Shown here in pieces: positions 41,328 through 50,751 of a stretch of 64,000 nucleotides of DNA. Numbering within the stretch: the stretch's first letter is position 1; each line of letters begins with the position of its first letter. The translations under genes and the position numbers were made by a program. A model generated the notes under the pieces. It was not told where the DNA came from, ran no database searches, and saw nothing but the letters and a program-made list of their open reading frames with translations. This DNA comes from Arthrobacter sp. efr-133-TYG-118 (lineage in GTDB: Bacteria; Actinomycetota; Actinomycetes; Actinomycetales; Micrococcaceae): NCBI RefSeq assembly GCF_030209755.1, contig NZ_JARVRH010000018.1, positions 89,155 to 153,154 of the forward strand, in the 5' to 3' direction.

Positions 41328-42905
41328 ATGGATTCACGGATCGAAGCACCAACAGGGTGGCTGTCCCGGCGCACCCTTCTTGCCGGTTCAGCCCTGTTGC
41401 TGGCCCCCGCGGTCCTCGCAGCCTGCGGGGTCAGCCCGTCGTCGTCGACCACGGGTGCCGCGACCGGCGCTGCTCGCCAGGGCGGGACGTTGCGTATCGC
41501 CCGGCCGCCGGCGTCGAAGGCCGAAACGTTGGACCCTGCCAGTTCTTTGTCCGCTTATGAATATCTGGGTGCGCTTTACAACCGCTTGGTCAAGCTTTCG
41601 GCGAAGGGCGAGATCGTTCCGGACCTGGCCGAGTCTTGGACACTGTCCGCAGATGCGATGAGCTGGACTTTTGTGCTGCGCAAGGGTGTGACCTGGCACG
41701 ACGGGAAGCCGTTCACTGCCCAGGACGTCATTTTCTCGATCCAGCACATCCTGGATCCGGCCACGAAGTCCCCGCAGGCCGGGGTACTTTCCCCCTTTGT
41801 CGATGGCAACTCCATCAAGGCCCCGGACGCCACAACCGTGGTGTTTGCCCTGAAGTCTCCGAACGCCGAATTCGCCAGCTTGCTGACCGGTTACAACTGC
41901 TACATCATCCCCGCTGGTTCCGCGGCCACTATCGGTGCCAGCGGCATCGGCACTGGACCGTTCAAGCTGAAGAGTTTCACGGCAGCAGGGCCCGGTTCCG
42001 TCGTGCGTAATCCCAACTACTTCGGCGACAAGCCCGCATTGGACGGAATTGAGTTCTCCTCCATCGCCGATACCCAGGCTAGGGTGAACGCTTTGCTGGC
42101 GGGGCAGGTGGACCTAGTGGCCCAGACCAACCTTGACTTCGCCACTGCCAAGACGGTTTCGGCCTCTTCGGTCGCAACGGTCTCCAGTGTGAAGAACGCC
42201 CAGTGGTATCCGGTACCCATGCTCAACACCAGCCCGGAATTCAAAGACCCGGATATCCGCCGCGCTTTCGCTCATGCGTACAACCCGGACGACGTGTTCA
42301 AACTGGCGGTGCAGGGCAACGGAACCGTCGCGCATAACAACCCCGTGCCGCCGTCCGAGGCCTACTACCTCGACTACGGCCTGGGCTACGACCCGGATAA
42401 GTCGAAGGCCCTGCTGAAGGCAAAGGGCTTTGACCACTTCGATGTGCCCATCTACACCTCCAGCTACGATCCCGTGCTGTCTCCACTTGCGCTGGCCCTG
42501 CAGAGCTCAATGAAGGCCGCCAACATCAACTTGTCCGTAACCAACTCTCCCGCGGATTCCTACTTCACCGACGTCTGGATGAAGAAGCCATTGATGACCA
42601 CTTACTGGTACACAGGCCGCCCCATCGACCAGTTGCTGAACCAGATCTTCCGCACCGGGTCCTCTTACAACGAGACGGCCTACTCGAATGCCACGTTCGA
42701 CCAGACACTGGACGCCGCCCGCGCCACCGTGGATGCGGCCAAGCGGAAGACGCTCTACCAGGACGCCCAGAAGATCCTGATCGACGACGGCGGCTCCCTG
42801 ACTCCGTTCTTCTCCGACCGCATCACCGGCCTGAGCAAGAAGGTAGTCAACTACAGTGAGCACGGCTTCGAATTCGACTACATCAACATCGGGTTGCGTG
42901 CATAA
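41328..42905 (+). CDS. ABC transporter substrate-binding lipoprotein (peptide/nickel family 5)
   Basis: A 525-residue family 5 binding protein that captures oligopeptide-like substrates outside. The signal peptide has a twin-arginine-like LSRRTLLAGSALLLAPAV and a lipobox LAAC (about residue 29). Family signs are LAESWTLSADAMSWTFVLRK, GVTWHDGKPFTAQDVIFSI (about 119-137) and IGTGPFKLKSF. First gene of an operon with two permeases, a double ATPase, a CocE hydrolase and a TetR regulator. The stop overlaps the next ATG by one base (42903-42907). Substrate unknown; the hydrolase hints at an amide or ester compound. Confidence 0.93.
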   Translation: MDSRIEAPTGWLSRRTLLAGSALLLAPAVLAACGVSPSSSTTGAATGAARQGGTLRIARPPASKAETLDPASSLSAYEYLGALYNRLVKLSAKGEIVPDLAESWTLSADAMSWTFVLRKGVTWHDGKPFTAQDVIFSIQHILDPATKSPQAGVLSPFVDGNSIKAPDATTVVFALKSPNAEFASLLTGYNCYIIPAGSAATIGASGIGTGPFKLKSFTAAGPGSVVRNPNYFGDKPALDGIEFSSIADTQARVNALLAGQVDLVAQTNLDFATAKTVSASSVATVSSVKNAQWYPVPMLNTSPEFKDPDIRRAFAHAYNPDDVFKLAVQGNGTVAHNNPVPPSEAYYLDYGLGYDPDKSKALLKAKGFDHFDVPIYTSSYDPVLSPLALALQSSMKAANINLSVTNSPADSYFTDVWMKKPLMTTYWYTGRPIDQLLNQIFRTGSSYNETAYSNATFDQTLDAARATVDAAKRKTLYQDAQKILIDDGGSLTPFFSDRITGLSKKVVNYSEHGFEFDYINIGLRA

Positions 42906-43861
42906 TGGTCACGTTTTTCGCCAAGCGATTGGGCTGGTCCGTCTTCACGGTACTGCTGGCTACGGTGCTGGTCTTCAGCGCCATCCAGTCTCTGCCGGGA
43001 GACGCGGCCACCCAGCTGCTGGGCCAGAACGCCACGCCGTCGGCCGTGGCCACCATGCGGCAACAACTCGGGCTGGATGAACCGCCTGTTTCACGTTTCT
43101 TCACGTGGCTCGGCAAGGCGTTGCACGGCGACTTTGGCAACTCCCTCGTCGGCGGTGGCAGCGTCGCGGGAGAAGTGGGCTCCGCCTTGGTGAATACGTC
43201 CCTCTTGGCCGGCATCACCATCGTGATCGGCATCCTGCTCTCCCTTGTGCTGGGCCTCGTTGCCGGCCTGACCCGCGACCGGTGGCCGGACATCTCGATT
43301 TCCACGCTGGCGCTCGTGGGGATGAGCGTTCCGGAGTTTGTGGTGGCCACCGTGCTGGTGCTCCTCTTTTCCATCTACATCCCGATCTTCCCGGCAGTAG
43401 TGATCGCAGGGCAGAATGCCTCCCTCTCGGATCTCCTACCCTCCGTCTGGCTACCTGCCGGGGCGCTGATTTGCGTTCTTGCGGCCTACATCATCCGGAT
43501 GATGCGCACCTCGGTGATCGACGTGATGGACAGCGAGTTTGTCCGCACAGCGATCTTGAAAGGCAACTCGACTTCCCGGGTGGTCTTCAAGCACCTGCTG
43601 CCCAGCGCCATGTTGCCCACCTTGAATGTGATCGCCATGAACATAGCTTGGCTCGTCGGCGGTGTGGTGGTTGTGGAAAGCATTTTCAACTATCCGGGAG
43701 TCGGCACCCTGATGATCAGATCTGTCCAGACCCGTGACCTTCCCACCATCTTGCTGATCACGGTGATGAGCGCGTTGACATATGTGGTGTGCAATCTGCT
43801 GGCGGACTTTGCAGCGTTCCTGCTGAATCCACGGCTGCGATACCCAAGGAGCAGCAAATGA
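42905..43861 (+). CDS. ABC transporter permease, DppB type
   Basis: A 318-residue permease with six predicted helices. The EAA loop is EFVRTAILKGNSTSRVVFKH (about residues 213-232), and VVVESIFNYPGVGTLMIRSV before the last helices is typical of DppB/OppB. It begins RLGWSVFTVLLATVLVFSAI. It makes the membrane channel with the DppC-type protein. The end of this gene is duplicated: GGAGCAGCAAATGA occurs at 43848 and again at 43865, and the second copy supplies the start codon and ribosome-binding site of the next gene. Confidence 0.93.
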   Translation: MVTFFAKRLGWSVFTVLLATVLVFSAIQSLPGDAATQLLGQNATPSAVATMRQQLGLDEPPVSRFFTWLGKALHGDFGNSLVGGGSVAGEVGSALVNTSLLAGITIVIGILLSLVLGLVAGLTRDRWPDISISTLALVGMSVPEFVVATVLVLLFSIYIPIFPAVVIAGQNASLSDLLPSVWLPAGALICVLAAYIIRMMRTSVIDVMDSEFVRTAILKGNSTSRVVFKHLLPSAMLPTLNVIAMNIAWLVGGVVVVESIFNYPGVGTLMIRSVQTRDLPTILLITVMSALTYVVCNLLADFAAFLLNPRLRYPRSSK

Positions 43862-43874
43862 CAGGGAGCAGCAA

Positions 43875-44780
43875 ATGAGCGCAATGACGACGACGGCCCC
43901 GGCACGTAAGCGCTCGGAACCCAAGGCCCCCAGCAGCCTTGGACGAGCGGTCCGGTCCATCCTGAAGTCCCGGGCGGCCACTCTCGGGTTTGCCTTGGTG
44001 ATTGTGAATATCGCGGTGGCGGTCCTGGCCCCCGTGCTGACTGCCTATGATCCGATCGCGACGGACGCCATGAGCGCACTGCAAGAGAGCTCGGCGGCCC
44101 ACTTGTTGGGCACCGATGCCCTTGGTCGGGATACCCTGACGCGAACCTTATTTGGTGGCCAGTATGCATTGGCTATCAGTTTCACTGCCACTGGGCTCAC
44201 AGTTTTGCTCGGATCCGTCATCGCCGGCATCGCAGCGTACCGTGGCGGCATTGTGGATGACATCATCACCAGGGTCTTGGATTCGGTGCTGGCCGTACCG
44301 GCAATCCTGTCCATGTTGGTGGTGGTGACCATCTTCGGCACCGGTCCTTGGGTGATCATTTTGGCCGTTGTGGTCGTCTTTACGGGCGGGGTTACCCGCA
44401 TTGTTCGGGCCGCAGCAATGGATGTGATGCCCAAGGACTTCATTACCGCCGCAAAGGCGCGGGGCGAGGGGATGTTCTCCATTCTCTTCCGAGAAGTCTT
44501 CCCCAATGTCCTGGACATCATCCTGGTGGAATTCGCCATGCGGGCCTCCTGGGTGGTGCTGCTCATCAGCTCGCTGTCCTTCCTGGGCTTCGGCGCTAGC
44601 CCACCGACGCCGGACTGGGGCCTCATGGTGGCCGAGAACCGGAACCTGATGGCTGTTGTGCCAATGGCCACGTTATCGCCCATCGCTGCGCTGGCGTCCT
44701 TGATTGTCGGACTCAACCTCGCGGCCGATGGGCTTGCGAAGAGCTTCGGCATCGACCGAATGAAGGAGGTGCTGGGCTAA
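43875..44780 (+). CDS. ABC transporter permease, DppC type
   Basis: A 301-residue permease. The family N-terminal region LLGTDALGRDTLTRTLFGGQ (about residues 76-95) and the EAA loop DFITAAKARGEGMFSILFRE (about 189-208) are clear, with the end SFLGFGASPPTPDWGLMVAE. Six helices. The start ATG 43875 follows GGGAGCAGCAA. The stop overlaps the ATPase start by one base (44778-44782), so the operon is tightly coupled. Confidence 0.93.
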   Translation: MSAMTTTAPARKRSEPKAPSSLGRAVRSILKSRAATLGFALVIVNIAVAVLAPVLTAYDPIATDAMSALQESSAAHLLGTDALGRDTLTRTLFGGQYALAISFTATGLTVLLGSVIAGIAAYRGGIVDDIITRVLDSVLAVPAILSMLVVVTIFGTGPWVIILAVVVVFTGGVTRIVRAAAMDVMPKDFITAAKARGEGMFSILFREVFPNVLDIILVEFAMRASWVVLLISSLSFLGFGASPPTPDWGLMVAENRNLMAVVPMATLSPIAALASLIVGLNLAADGLAKSFGIDRMKEVLG

Positions 44781-46708
44781 TGACAATAGATGCAGCCGAC
44801 ACCATTGATGAAGCAACCATCCTCAACGGAACGGACATTGTCCGGATCCAGAACCTCAGCGTTTCCTACCTCTCGGGAAAGCGCCAGGTGGACGTCCTCA
44901 AGGACGTGACCCTGCAGTTGCGGCGCGGCCACGTTCTGGGGCTGGTGGGGGAGTCGGGTTCCGGGAAATCCACGCTGGCCAGTGCCCTGCTGGGCTCCCT
45001 GCGGAGCACGTCGTTCGTGTCCAACGGATCGGTGCACGTGGCGGGCCAGGACGTCTTCGCGCTCGCTCCGCGGGCGCTGCGCCGCCTTCGCACGGCTGAG
45101 GTTGCGATGGTCCCGCAGAATGCCGGAAACGCGCTGACTCCCACCATGAAGATCGGAGAGCAGATCGCCGAAGTCCTTCACCACCTCAAGGGAAACAAGG
45201 CCGCCCAGCGCGCCCGGGCCGAGGAATTGCTCCGTTTGGTCAGGCTTCCCAACCCGGGGCCGGCTCTGGACAGGTACCCGCATCAGTTTTCCGGCGGGCA
45301 ACAACAGCGCATCGGGATTGCCATGGCGCTCGCCGCCAATCCGTCCCTTCTCGTCCTCGACGAACCGACTACTGGGCTGGACGTGGTCACGCAGGCCGCC
45401 ATCCTCGACCTCCTCATGGAGCTACAGGAGACGATGGGCATGTCCATGGTGATGGTCAGCCACGACTTGGGCGTCATTGACAAGATGTGCACGGACATTG
45501 CCCTGCTCCGCAAAGGCGCGGTGGTGGAATCCGGCATGACTCGAAGTGTCCTCGCACAGCCGCAACATGCATACACGCGCGGCTTGATCGACAGCGTCCC
45601 GCGCATCGACACCCCCGGCATTCCGCCTGGAATGGATCAGGCAGCCATCGACGCCGGGACCGTGCGGGAAGGCGCCGTGGAGTTGTACATCCGGACTCCG
45701 CCAACGAAGGCCAAGCCCGTGCTGAGCGTCCGGGACCTGACAATCGACTACCGAAGGAAACCAGTTCCCGGCACGGGTCCCACGGTGCAGGATGTCAGCT
45801 TTGAGGTTAACGCCGGCGAGATTGTGGCGCTCGTGGGCGAATCCGGTTCCGGAAAGTCCACCATCGCCAACGCTATTGCGGGCTTGCAGAAGAGCGAAGG
45901 GGGACAGATGTCCCTCACCGGGTCTGGTGACGAGTCTGCAAACCACCTGAGGGGCGGTGGCAATCTGGCCCGGACCGTGTCCAGTCGCCCCAAGAGTCTC
46001 CGCCAAGCCGTGCAGTTGATCTTTCAAAACGCCGACACTTCGCTAAATCCGAGGCATTCGGTGCGGACGGCTATTGCGCGGCCCTTGAAGCTTTTCGGCG
46101 TCAAAGGAGCCACCGTGGAGCGGGCCCTGGAAGAAGTGGAGCTCCCGGCCAGCTTCGCGAAGCGATTGCCAGGCCAGCTCTCGGGTGGTCAACGCCAGCG
46201 AGTTGGCATCGCGCGGGCTATCGCCGCCGGCCCGTCCCTTGTGCTAGCGGATGAAGTTGTGTCAGCGCTTGATGTCTCGGTGCAATCTTCCATCTTGCGC
46301 TTGATGGACACCCTGAGCCGGGACAAGGACATCGGTTTCCTTTTCATCACCCATGACCTCGCCGTGGTCCGGTCAATAGCGGACCGCGTGGTGGTCCTGT
46401 ACCTCGGACGCATCGTCGAGGACGGCACAGTGGAGGAGATCTTCTCTGACACGTCCCATCCATACACCCGGCTCCTGCTGGACTCGGTGATCGAACTCGG
46501 CGATGACCATAAGGCCAAAGCGCAAGCAGTGCGGGACGAAATCCCTGACGCTCCGCCTGAACTTGGCTGCCCCTTTGCCAGCCGATGTCCGATTGTCCGC
46601 GACGTTTGCCGCACTGTAGTCCCGCCCACCATCCAGGTTTCGGACACACACAACATTGAGTGCCACGCGGACGTGTCAGAACTCCGTCCGAGCATCCCTG
46701 CCCTCTAG
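44780..46708 (+). CDS. ABC transporter ATP-binding protein, DppD-DppF fusion
   Basis: A 642-residue protein with two ABC domains. The first Walker A is GLVGESGSGKSTLASALLGS (about residues 54-73) with signature LSGGQ-like QFSGGQQQRIGI. The second Walker A is ALVGESGSGKSTIANAIAG (about residues 350-368) with LSGGQRQRVGI. The C-terminal oligopeptide-ABC tail has CPFASRCPIVRDVCR, a Cys-rich motif known in this family. Both ATPases needed for one importer are thus in one chain, which is common in actinobacteria. Confidence 0.94.
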   Translation: MTIDAADTIDEATILNGTDIVRIQNLSVSYLSGKRQVDVLKDVTLQLRRGHVLGLVGESGSGKSTLASALLGSLRSTSFVSNGSVHVAGQDVFALAPRALRRLRTAEVAMVPQNAGNALTPTMKIGEQIAEVLHHLKGNKAAQRARAEELLRLVRLPNPGPALDRYPHQFSGGQQQRIGIAMALAANPSLLVLDEPTTGLDVVTQAAILDLLMELQETMGMSMVMVSHDLGVIDKMCTDIALLRKGAVVESGMTRSVLAQPQHAYTRGLIDSVPRIDTPGIPPGMDQAAIDAGTVREGAVELYIRTPPTKAKPVLSVRDLTIDYRRKPVPGTGPTVQDVSFEVNAGEIVALVGESGSGKSTIANAIAGLQKSEGGQMSLTGSGDESANHLRGGGNLARTVSSRPKSLRQAVQLIFQNADTSLNPRHSVRTAIARPLKLFGVKGATVERALEEVELPASFAKRLPGQLSGGQRQRVGIARAIAAGPSLVLADEVVSALDVSVQSSILRLMDTLSRDKDIGFLFITHDLAVVRSIADRVVVLYLGRIVEDGTVEEIFSDTSHPYTRLLLDSVIELGDDHKAKAQAVRDEIPDAPPELGCPFASRCPIVRDVCRTVVPPTIQVSDTHNIECHADVSELRPSIPAL

Positions 46709-46748
46709 CGCTGCACTCGAAAGAGCCGCTCCCCAGAAAGGAATACCC

Positions 46749-48776
46749 GTGAAGATCCGCACGGACTTCCCCCACTCCGTCACAGTCATGGAGCACGTCC
46801 TCATTCCGATGAGCGACGGCGTCCAGCTGGCTGCCACTATCTGGCTTCCTGAAGACGCGGCCGCACGACCCGTGCCTGCACTGTTGGAATACCTGCCCTA
46901 CCGACGGGGGGACTGGACTGCGCCGCGTGACGCGCAGCGCCACCCTTGGTATGCGGGCCATGGCTACGCCTCGGTCCGTGTGGACATGCGCGGCTGCGGA
47001 GATTCCGAAGGCGTCATGCTCGACGAGTACCACCCGCAGGAACAAGCAGACGGAGTTGAGGTCATCGAGTGGCTGGCCGCCCAGCCCTGGTGTACGGGCA
47101 AAGTGGGAATGTTCGGAATCTCCTGGGGCGGATTCAACGCCTTGCAGCTCGCGGCGGAGCAGCCGGAGGCGCTTAAGGCCATCGTCACTGTCTGCTCCAC
47201 GGATGACCGCTATGCCGACGACGTGCACTACTATGGCGGCGCGATGCTCGGCATCGACATGACTTCCTGGGCTGGAACCATGTTGGCGTTCCAATGCCGT
47301 CCCCCCGCGCCCTGGCGGGTTGGCGACGTCTGGGAAACCATGTGGAAGGAACGCTTGGAAGCCCTCCAGCCTTTCTCCGAAATCTGGATGGACCACCAGG
47401 AACGTGATGGTTACTGGCGCCACGGTTCGGTCTGCGAGGACTACTCCAAGATCACCGCGGCCGTCTTGGCGGTCGGGGGCTGGGCTGATCCCTACCGCAA
47501 CACGGTTTTTCGGTTGTTGGAGCATCTTGAGGCCCCCGCACAAGGGCTGATCGGCCCATGGTCCCATCAATACCCGGACATCCAGCGCACGCCCGGTCCC
47601 ACCATCGGATTCTTGCAGGAGACTCTGCGTTGGTGGGACTACTGGCTCAAAGGCATCGAAACGGAGGTCATGGCTGAACCCGCGCTGCGCGCCTATCACC
47701 AGGACTCCGTACGGCCCGCCACCCATTACCCGGAGCGAGCGGGCACCTGGGTGGGCCTGGACGGCTGGCCGTCCGCCGACGTCGGGCAGCGGCACTTCAA
47801 CCTGGCCTCAGATTTGCGCAGCTTGGCAACTGACGCCGCCGGGACGGCCGTCGTCGACACTCCGCAACACAACGGCGTGGACGCCGCCCGGTGGTTCCCC
47901 TTCGGGAATCTGTCTGATCTGCCGCCGGACCAGCGCGCCGAGGATGGGCGATCGGTGGTATTCGAGACGCCGGTCCTCGAGGAGGACATCAACCTGTTTG
48001 GCTACGCCCGACTGATGTTGCGAGTCAACAGCAGCACGCCCCGGGCCAATGTGATTGCCCGGCTCTGCGACGTCGGGCCGGACGGATCGTCCACCCTGAT
48101 CACCCGTGGGGCCATCAACCTGGCAAAGCGCAACGGGATGGACGAGGCGGACGAGCTCGTTCCGGGTCAATTCGTGGACGCCGAGATCGAGTTCACTTCC
48201 ATGTCGTGGCAGGTTCCGGCCGGGCACAGGCTCCGGCTCGCCCTCGCCACGACGTACTGGCCTTGGATCTGGCCGCACGGTGAACAAGGGTTTGTGACCG
48301 TTGACGCCGGGCAAAGCGTACTGACGCTCGATGACCTTGATCCTGCCGCCATTGGAAGCCGCGACATCGTCTTCGAGGAGGCTGAGCAAGCCCCGGGTTT
48401 GGACATCAAGCCTGGGCCTGTGGCGGCCTCACGTCCCGAACGTGAGGTCAGGTACGAGCCGCAATCGGAGTCCTGGACCTTGACGGTGGACCCGAACTAC
48501 GGCGGAAGCCGGATCTACCCGGACGGCCTGAACTTTGGCGAAGAAGCCCTGGAACGGTATTCGATGTCGGGAAACGATCCCCTGACGGCGCGGGCTGAGT
48601 CCAGGTGGAACGTCTCCCTTCAGCGCGAGGACTGGGGCGTTAGGATCGAGACCCACGCTACGGTCACTGCCAGCAAGGACCACTATGTACTGCACAACGA
48701 AGTCAAGACGTTCAAGAACGAGCAACTATTCTTTGAAAAGACTTTTGAGAAGCGCATCAGTCGGACATCGGCCTGA
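46749..48776 (+). CDS. CocE/NonD family hydrolase (X-Pro dipeptidyl-peptidase S15 type)
   Basis: A 675-residue hydrolase. The alpha/beta hydrolase domain has VRVDMRGCGDSEGVMLDEY (about residues 77-95) and the nucleophile Ser in MFGISWGGFNALQLA (about 121-135). The long C-terminal jelly-roll, with APGLDIKPGPVAAS, is the X-Pro/CocE type. Such enzymes split esters or amides, for example acyl-amino acids or proline peptides. No signal peptide, so it acts on material already imported. GTG 46749 is preceded by AAAGGAATACCC. It sits in the operon right after the importer genes, which strongly suggests that it processes the imported substrate. Confidence 0.9.
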   Translation: MKIRTDFPHSVTVMEHVLIPMSDGVQLAATIWLPEDAAARPVPALLEYLPYRRGDWTAPRDAQRHPWYAGHGYASVRVDMRGCGDSEGVMLDEYHPQEQADGVEVIEWLAAQPWCTGKVGMFGISWGGFNALQLAAEQPEALKAIVTVCSTDDRYADDVHYYGGAMLGIDMTSWAGTMLAFQCRPPAPWRVGDVWETMWKERLEALQPFSEIWMDHQERDGYWRHGSVCEDYSKITAAVLAVGGWADPYRNTVFRLLEHLEAPAQGLIGPWSHQYPDIQRTPGPTIGFLQETLRWWDYWLKGIETEVMAEPALRAYHQDSVRPATHYPERAGTWVGLDGWPSADVGQRHFNLASDLRSLATDAAGTAVVDTPQHNGVDAARWFPFGNLSDLPPDQRAEDGRSVVFETPVLEEDINLFGYARLMLRVNSSTPRANVIARLCDVGPDGSSTLITRGAINLAKRNGMDEADELVPGQFVDAEIEFTSMSWQVPAGHRLRLALATTYWPWIWPHGEQGFVTVDAGQSVLTLDDLDPAAIGSRDIVFEEAEQAPGLDIKPGPVAASRPEREVRYEPQSESWTLTVDPNYGGSRIYPDGLNFGEEALERYSMSGNDPLTARAESRWNVSLQREDWGVRIETHATVTASKDHYVLHNEVKTFKNEQLFFEKTFEKRISRTSA

Positions 48777-48800
48777 ACAGGGGAAACGAGGACGAGCGAC

Positions 48801-49451
48801 ATGACAACTACCGCCAAGGACCACGAAGAGCGGCCCCGCGCCAAGACTGTCGGCGAACGGCAGCGGCACCCTACTGAAGTTCGGCGTCAGCTGGTGGTTG
48901 ACGCCGCACGGGACCTGATCGCGGACAAGGGGTTGTTCAATGTCCTTATCCGCGACATTTCAAAAGCCTGCGGGGTGTCACCCGGGACCATCACCTACCA
49001 TTTCAAGAGTCTCGACGAAGTCCTGATGGAAGTAGTCAAGGCAGAAACCGCGGACTTCTACGTTCCGCTCCAAGAGAGCGCCAGAGGGTCCAGCGACCCC
49101 ACACGGGAACTGCTGTATTTCCTGGAGGGAATGTTCGGCACCGACGCGAACTCCCGCCGGCACTGGCTGATCTGGTTCGACTTCTGGTCCGCTGCGGCCA
49201 GGGACGAAGCTTACGGACGCTGGATGAGCGAACACTACGACGGCTGGCGCAGCGCCCTGCGCGAGATTACCGAGCGCGGCGTCAGCGAGGGATCGTTCGT
49301 CTGCGACGACCCTCGAAGCTTCGCGATTGAAACGGCCGCCATGGTGGATGGCCTCGCCGTCCAATGCTATGCACGGGGTTCGTCACTTCCGGTGGAAACG
49401 TCGCGGAGCCTTCTTATCGCGTTCGTGAGGCGTGAGCTCCAGATCAAGTAG
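48801..49451 (+). CDS. TetR family regulator of the peptide-ABC/CocE operon
   Basis: A 216-residue TetR-type repressor. The helix-turn-helix is IRDISKACGVSPGTITYHFK (about residues 50-69). The remaining part, with MFGTDANSRRHWLIWFDFWS, is like the BetI-type ligand domain. Located 24 bases after the CocE stop on the same strand, it probably controls the whole operon from 41328. A weak palindrome at 41268 could be its site. Confidence 0.88.
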   Translation: MTTTAKDHEERPRAKTVGERQRHPTEVRRQLVVDAARDLIADKGLFNVLIRDISKACGVSPGTITYHFKSLDEVLMEVVKAETADFYVPLQESARGSSDPTRELLYFLEGMFGTDANSRRHWLIWFDFWSAAARDEAYGRWMSEHYDGWRSALREITERGVSEGSFVCDDPRSFAIETAAMVDGLAVQCYARGSSLPVETSRSLLIAFVRRELQIK

Positions 49452-49612
49452 GTGGCGCGCCCGGAAATAGCCCGCAGCGCGGCGACCCCCGCGGCGACCC
49501 CCGCCGCGACCCCCGCCTGTGGGGGTAAAGCGGGACTTGCGCTGACATGCGCGAGAATAGCGGGTACCGCTGGTGTTAAGGTGGGCTGAGCATAAGAGAT
49601 GGGGATCTTGAC

Positions 49613-50428
49613 GTGGGCGCATCGGGCGTGGCTGTAGTAATCGAGGATGACGATGACATCCGTGAGGTGGTCCATGCCGTCCTCGAGGCGTCGGGCCTGG
49701 AGGTTTACGCGGCCGGAAACGGCGTCGATGGCGTGGATGCGGTCCGCCTTCACAACCCGGACGTCATCACCTTGGACCTTGGCCTGCCGGACATTGACGG
49801 GATCGAGGTCACCCGCCGCGTCCGCGAGTTCAGTGATGCCTACATCATCATGCTCACAGCCCGCGCGCGTGAAGTGGACACACTGCAAGGGCTGGCCGTA
49901 GGCGCTGACGACTTTGTCACCAAGCCCTTCCGCCCCCGAGAGCTGCTGGCCCGGGTTGAGACGCTCCTTCGCCGGCCGCGCGGCAGCAAGCTTTTGAGCG
50001 GTTCGGGAGGGAGCACGACGGCGGAGCTGCCGCCGGCCCCGGCGCTGAACGCACCAACCGCACCCACACCCGTGCATCCGGCGGCCGAGCCATCGGGGCT
50101 GGAACACAACGGCCTTTTCCTGGACGTGGCCACGCGGACAACCCGGGTGGGCACGGAAGAGGTCCAATTGACCCGCACCGAGTTCGACCTTCTTCAAGCC
50201 CTCATGGAGGCCGGGCGCGTAGTCCGAAGCACCACGGGGCTTGCCCGCTGGCTCCATGCCAGGGAGTACGAAACCGGAGGCTATGTCAGCGAATCCGAAG
50301 AGCGCGCGATCCAGGTACACATCGCCAATCTGCGACGGAAGCTCGGCGATTCGGCGCAGTCGCCGCGTTGGGTGGAAACTGTGCGTGGCGTCGGTTACCG
50401 CCTTGCCGCAAAGACTTCGGAAAACTGA
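49613..50428 (+). CDS. OmpR/PhoB-type response regulator
   Basis: A 271-residue two-component regulator. The receiver has the acidic pocket VIEDDDDIRE (residues 9-18), phospho-acceptor Asp55 in TLDLGLPDIDG, then MLTARAREVD and Lys in DDFVTKPFRPRE. A 45-residue linker rich in Pro, Ala and Ser joins a winged-helix domain (EVQLTRTEFDLLQALMEAGR and HIANLRRKLG, ending VETVRGVGYRLAA). It starts at GTG 49613. No kinase gene is adjacent in the same operon; a soluble kinase is encoded 0.8 kb downstream in convergent orientation and may be its partner. 160 bases upstream show a few tandem GCGGCGACCCCC repeats. Confidence 0.93.
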   Translation: MGASGVAVVIEDDDDIREVVHAVLEASGLEVYAAGNGVDGVDAVRLHNPDVITLDLGLPDIDGIEVTRRVREFSDAYIIMLTARAREVDTLQGLAVGADDFVTKPFRPRELLARVETLLRRPRGSKLLSGSGGSTTAELPPAPALNAPTAPTPVHPAAEPSGLEHNGLFLDVATRTTRVGTEEVQLTRTEFDLLQALMEAGRVVRSTTGLARWLHAREYETGGYVSESEERAIQVHIANLRRKLGDSAQSPRWVETVRGVGYRLAAKTSEN

Positions 50429-50510
50429 GGCGATCTTAAGGGAACCTTTAACGAGGCTCCTTACGCTGGGAAAGTCAACTTCGGATTTTCACGGCTCAAA
50501 GGAGCACTGC

Positions 50511-50690
50511 ATGAAAAAATTCGCCGCAACACTTCTCATGACGGGGCTGCTCGCTATTGGCGGATTTGTCACTCCAGCCAATGCCGCCCCGAAGCACGAC
50601 ACCACGAGCACCACAGTAACGACGGTTACGACCGTCCCTGTTGTGAGCGACCCGGTCCAATACGCGCAGATCGGTTGGTGGCCCAACTAA
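50511..50690 (+). CDS. Small secreted protein of unknown function (59 aa)
   Basis: A 59-residue protein. It begins MKKFAATLLMTGLLAIGGFV, a clear signal peptide, probably cut after NAA (about residue 27). The mature part is about 33 residues, Thr/Val rich (TTVTTVTTVP), and ends VQYAQIGWWPN. There is a strong AAAGGAG site 7 bases before ATG 50511. I know no family. It lies 82 bases after the response regulator and could be under its control. The 60-nt post-stop repeat begins directly after its TAA. Confidence 0.75.
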   Translation: MKKFAATLLMTGLLAIGGFVTPANAAPKHDTTSTTVTTVTTVPVVSDPVQYAQIGWWPN

Positions 50691-50750
50691 TCCCCACCGC
50701 CACCCTCGCCTCGCAAGCTCGGCAAGGGAACCCTGGCGGCGTGGGCCCAC
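50691..50750 (+). repeat. 60-nt post-stop element, copy 2
   Basis: It starts TCCCCACCGC immediately after the TAA of the small secreted protein gene and ends GTGGGCCCAC, aligning without gaps to 17772-17831. Confidence 0.8.
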
Positions 50751-50751
50751 G

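Noticed and set aside
44780..46708. Fused ATPase gene as a sequencing error joining two genes
   Set aside because: Both halves are in frame with a normal linker, and fused DppD-DppF proteins are common in actinobacteria.
46347..47795. Minus-strand open frame of 482 codons across the ATPase/CocE genes
   Set aside because: No recognisable motif, and the CocE frame on the plus strand has clear hydrolase motifs and a ribosome-binding site.
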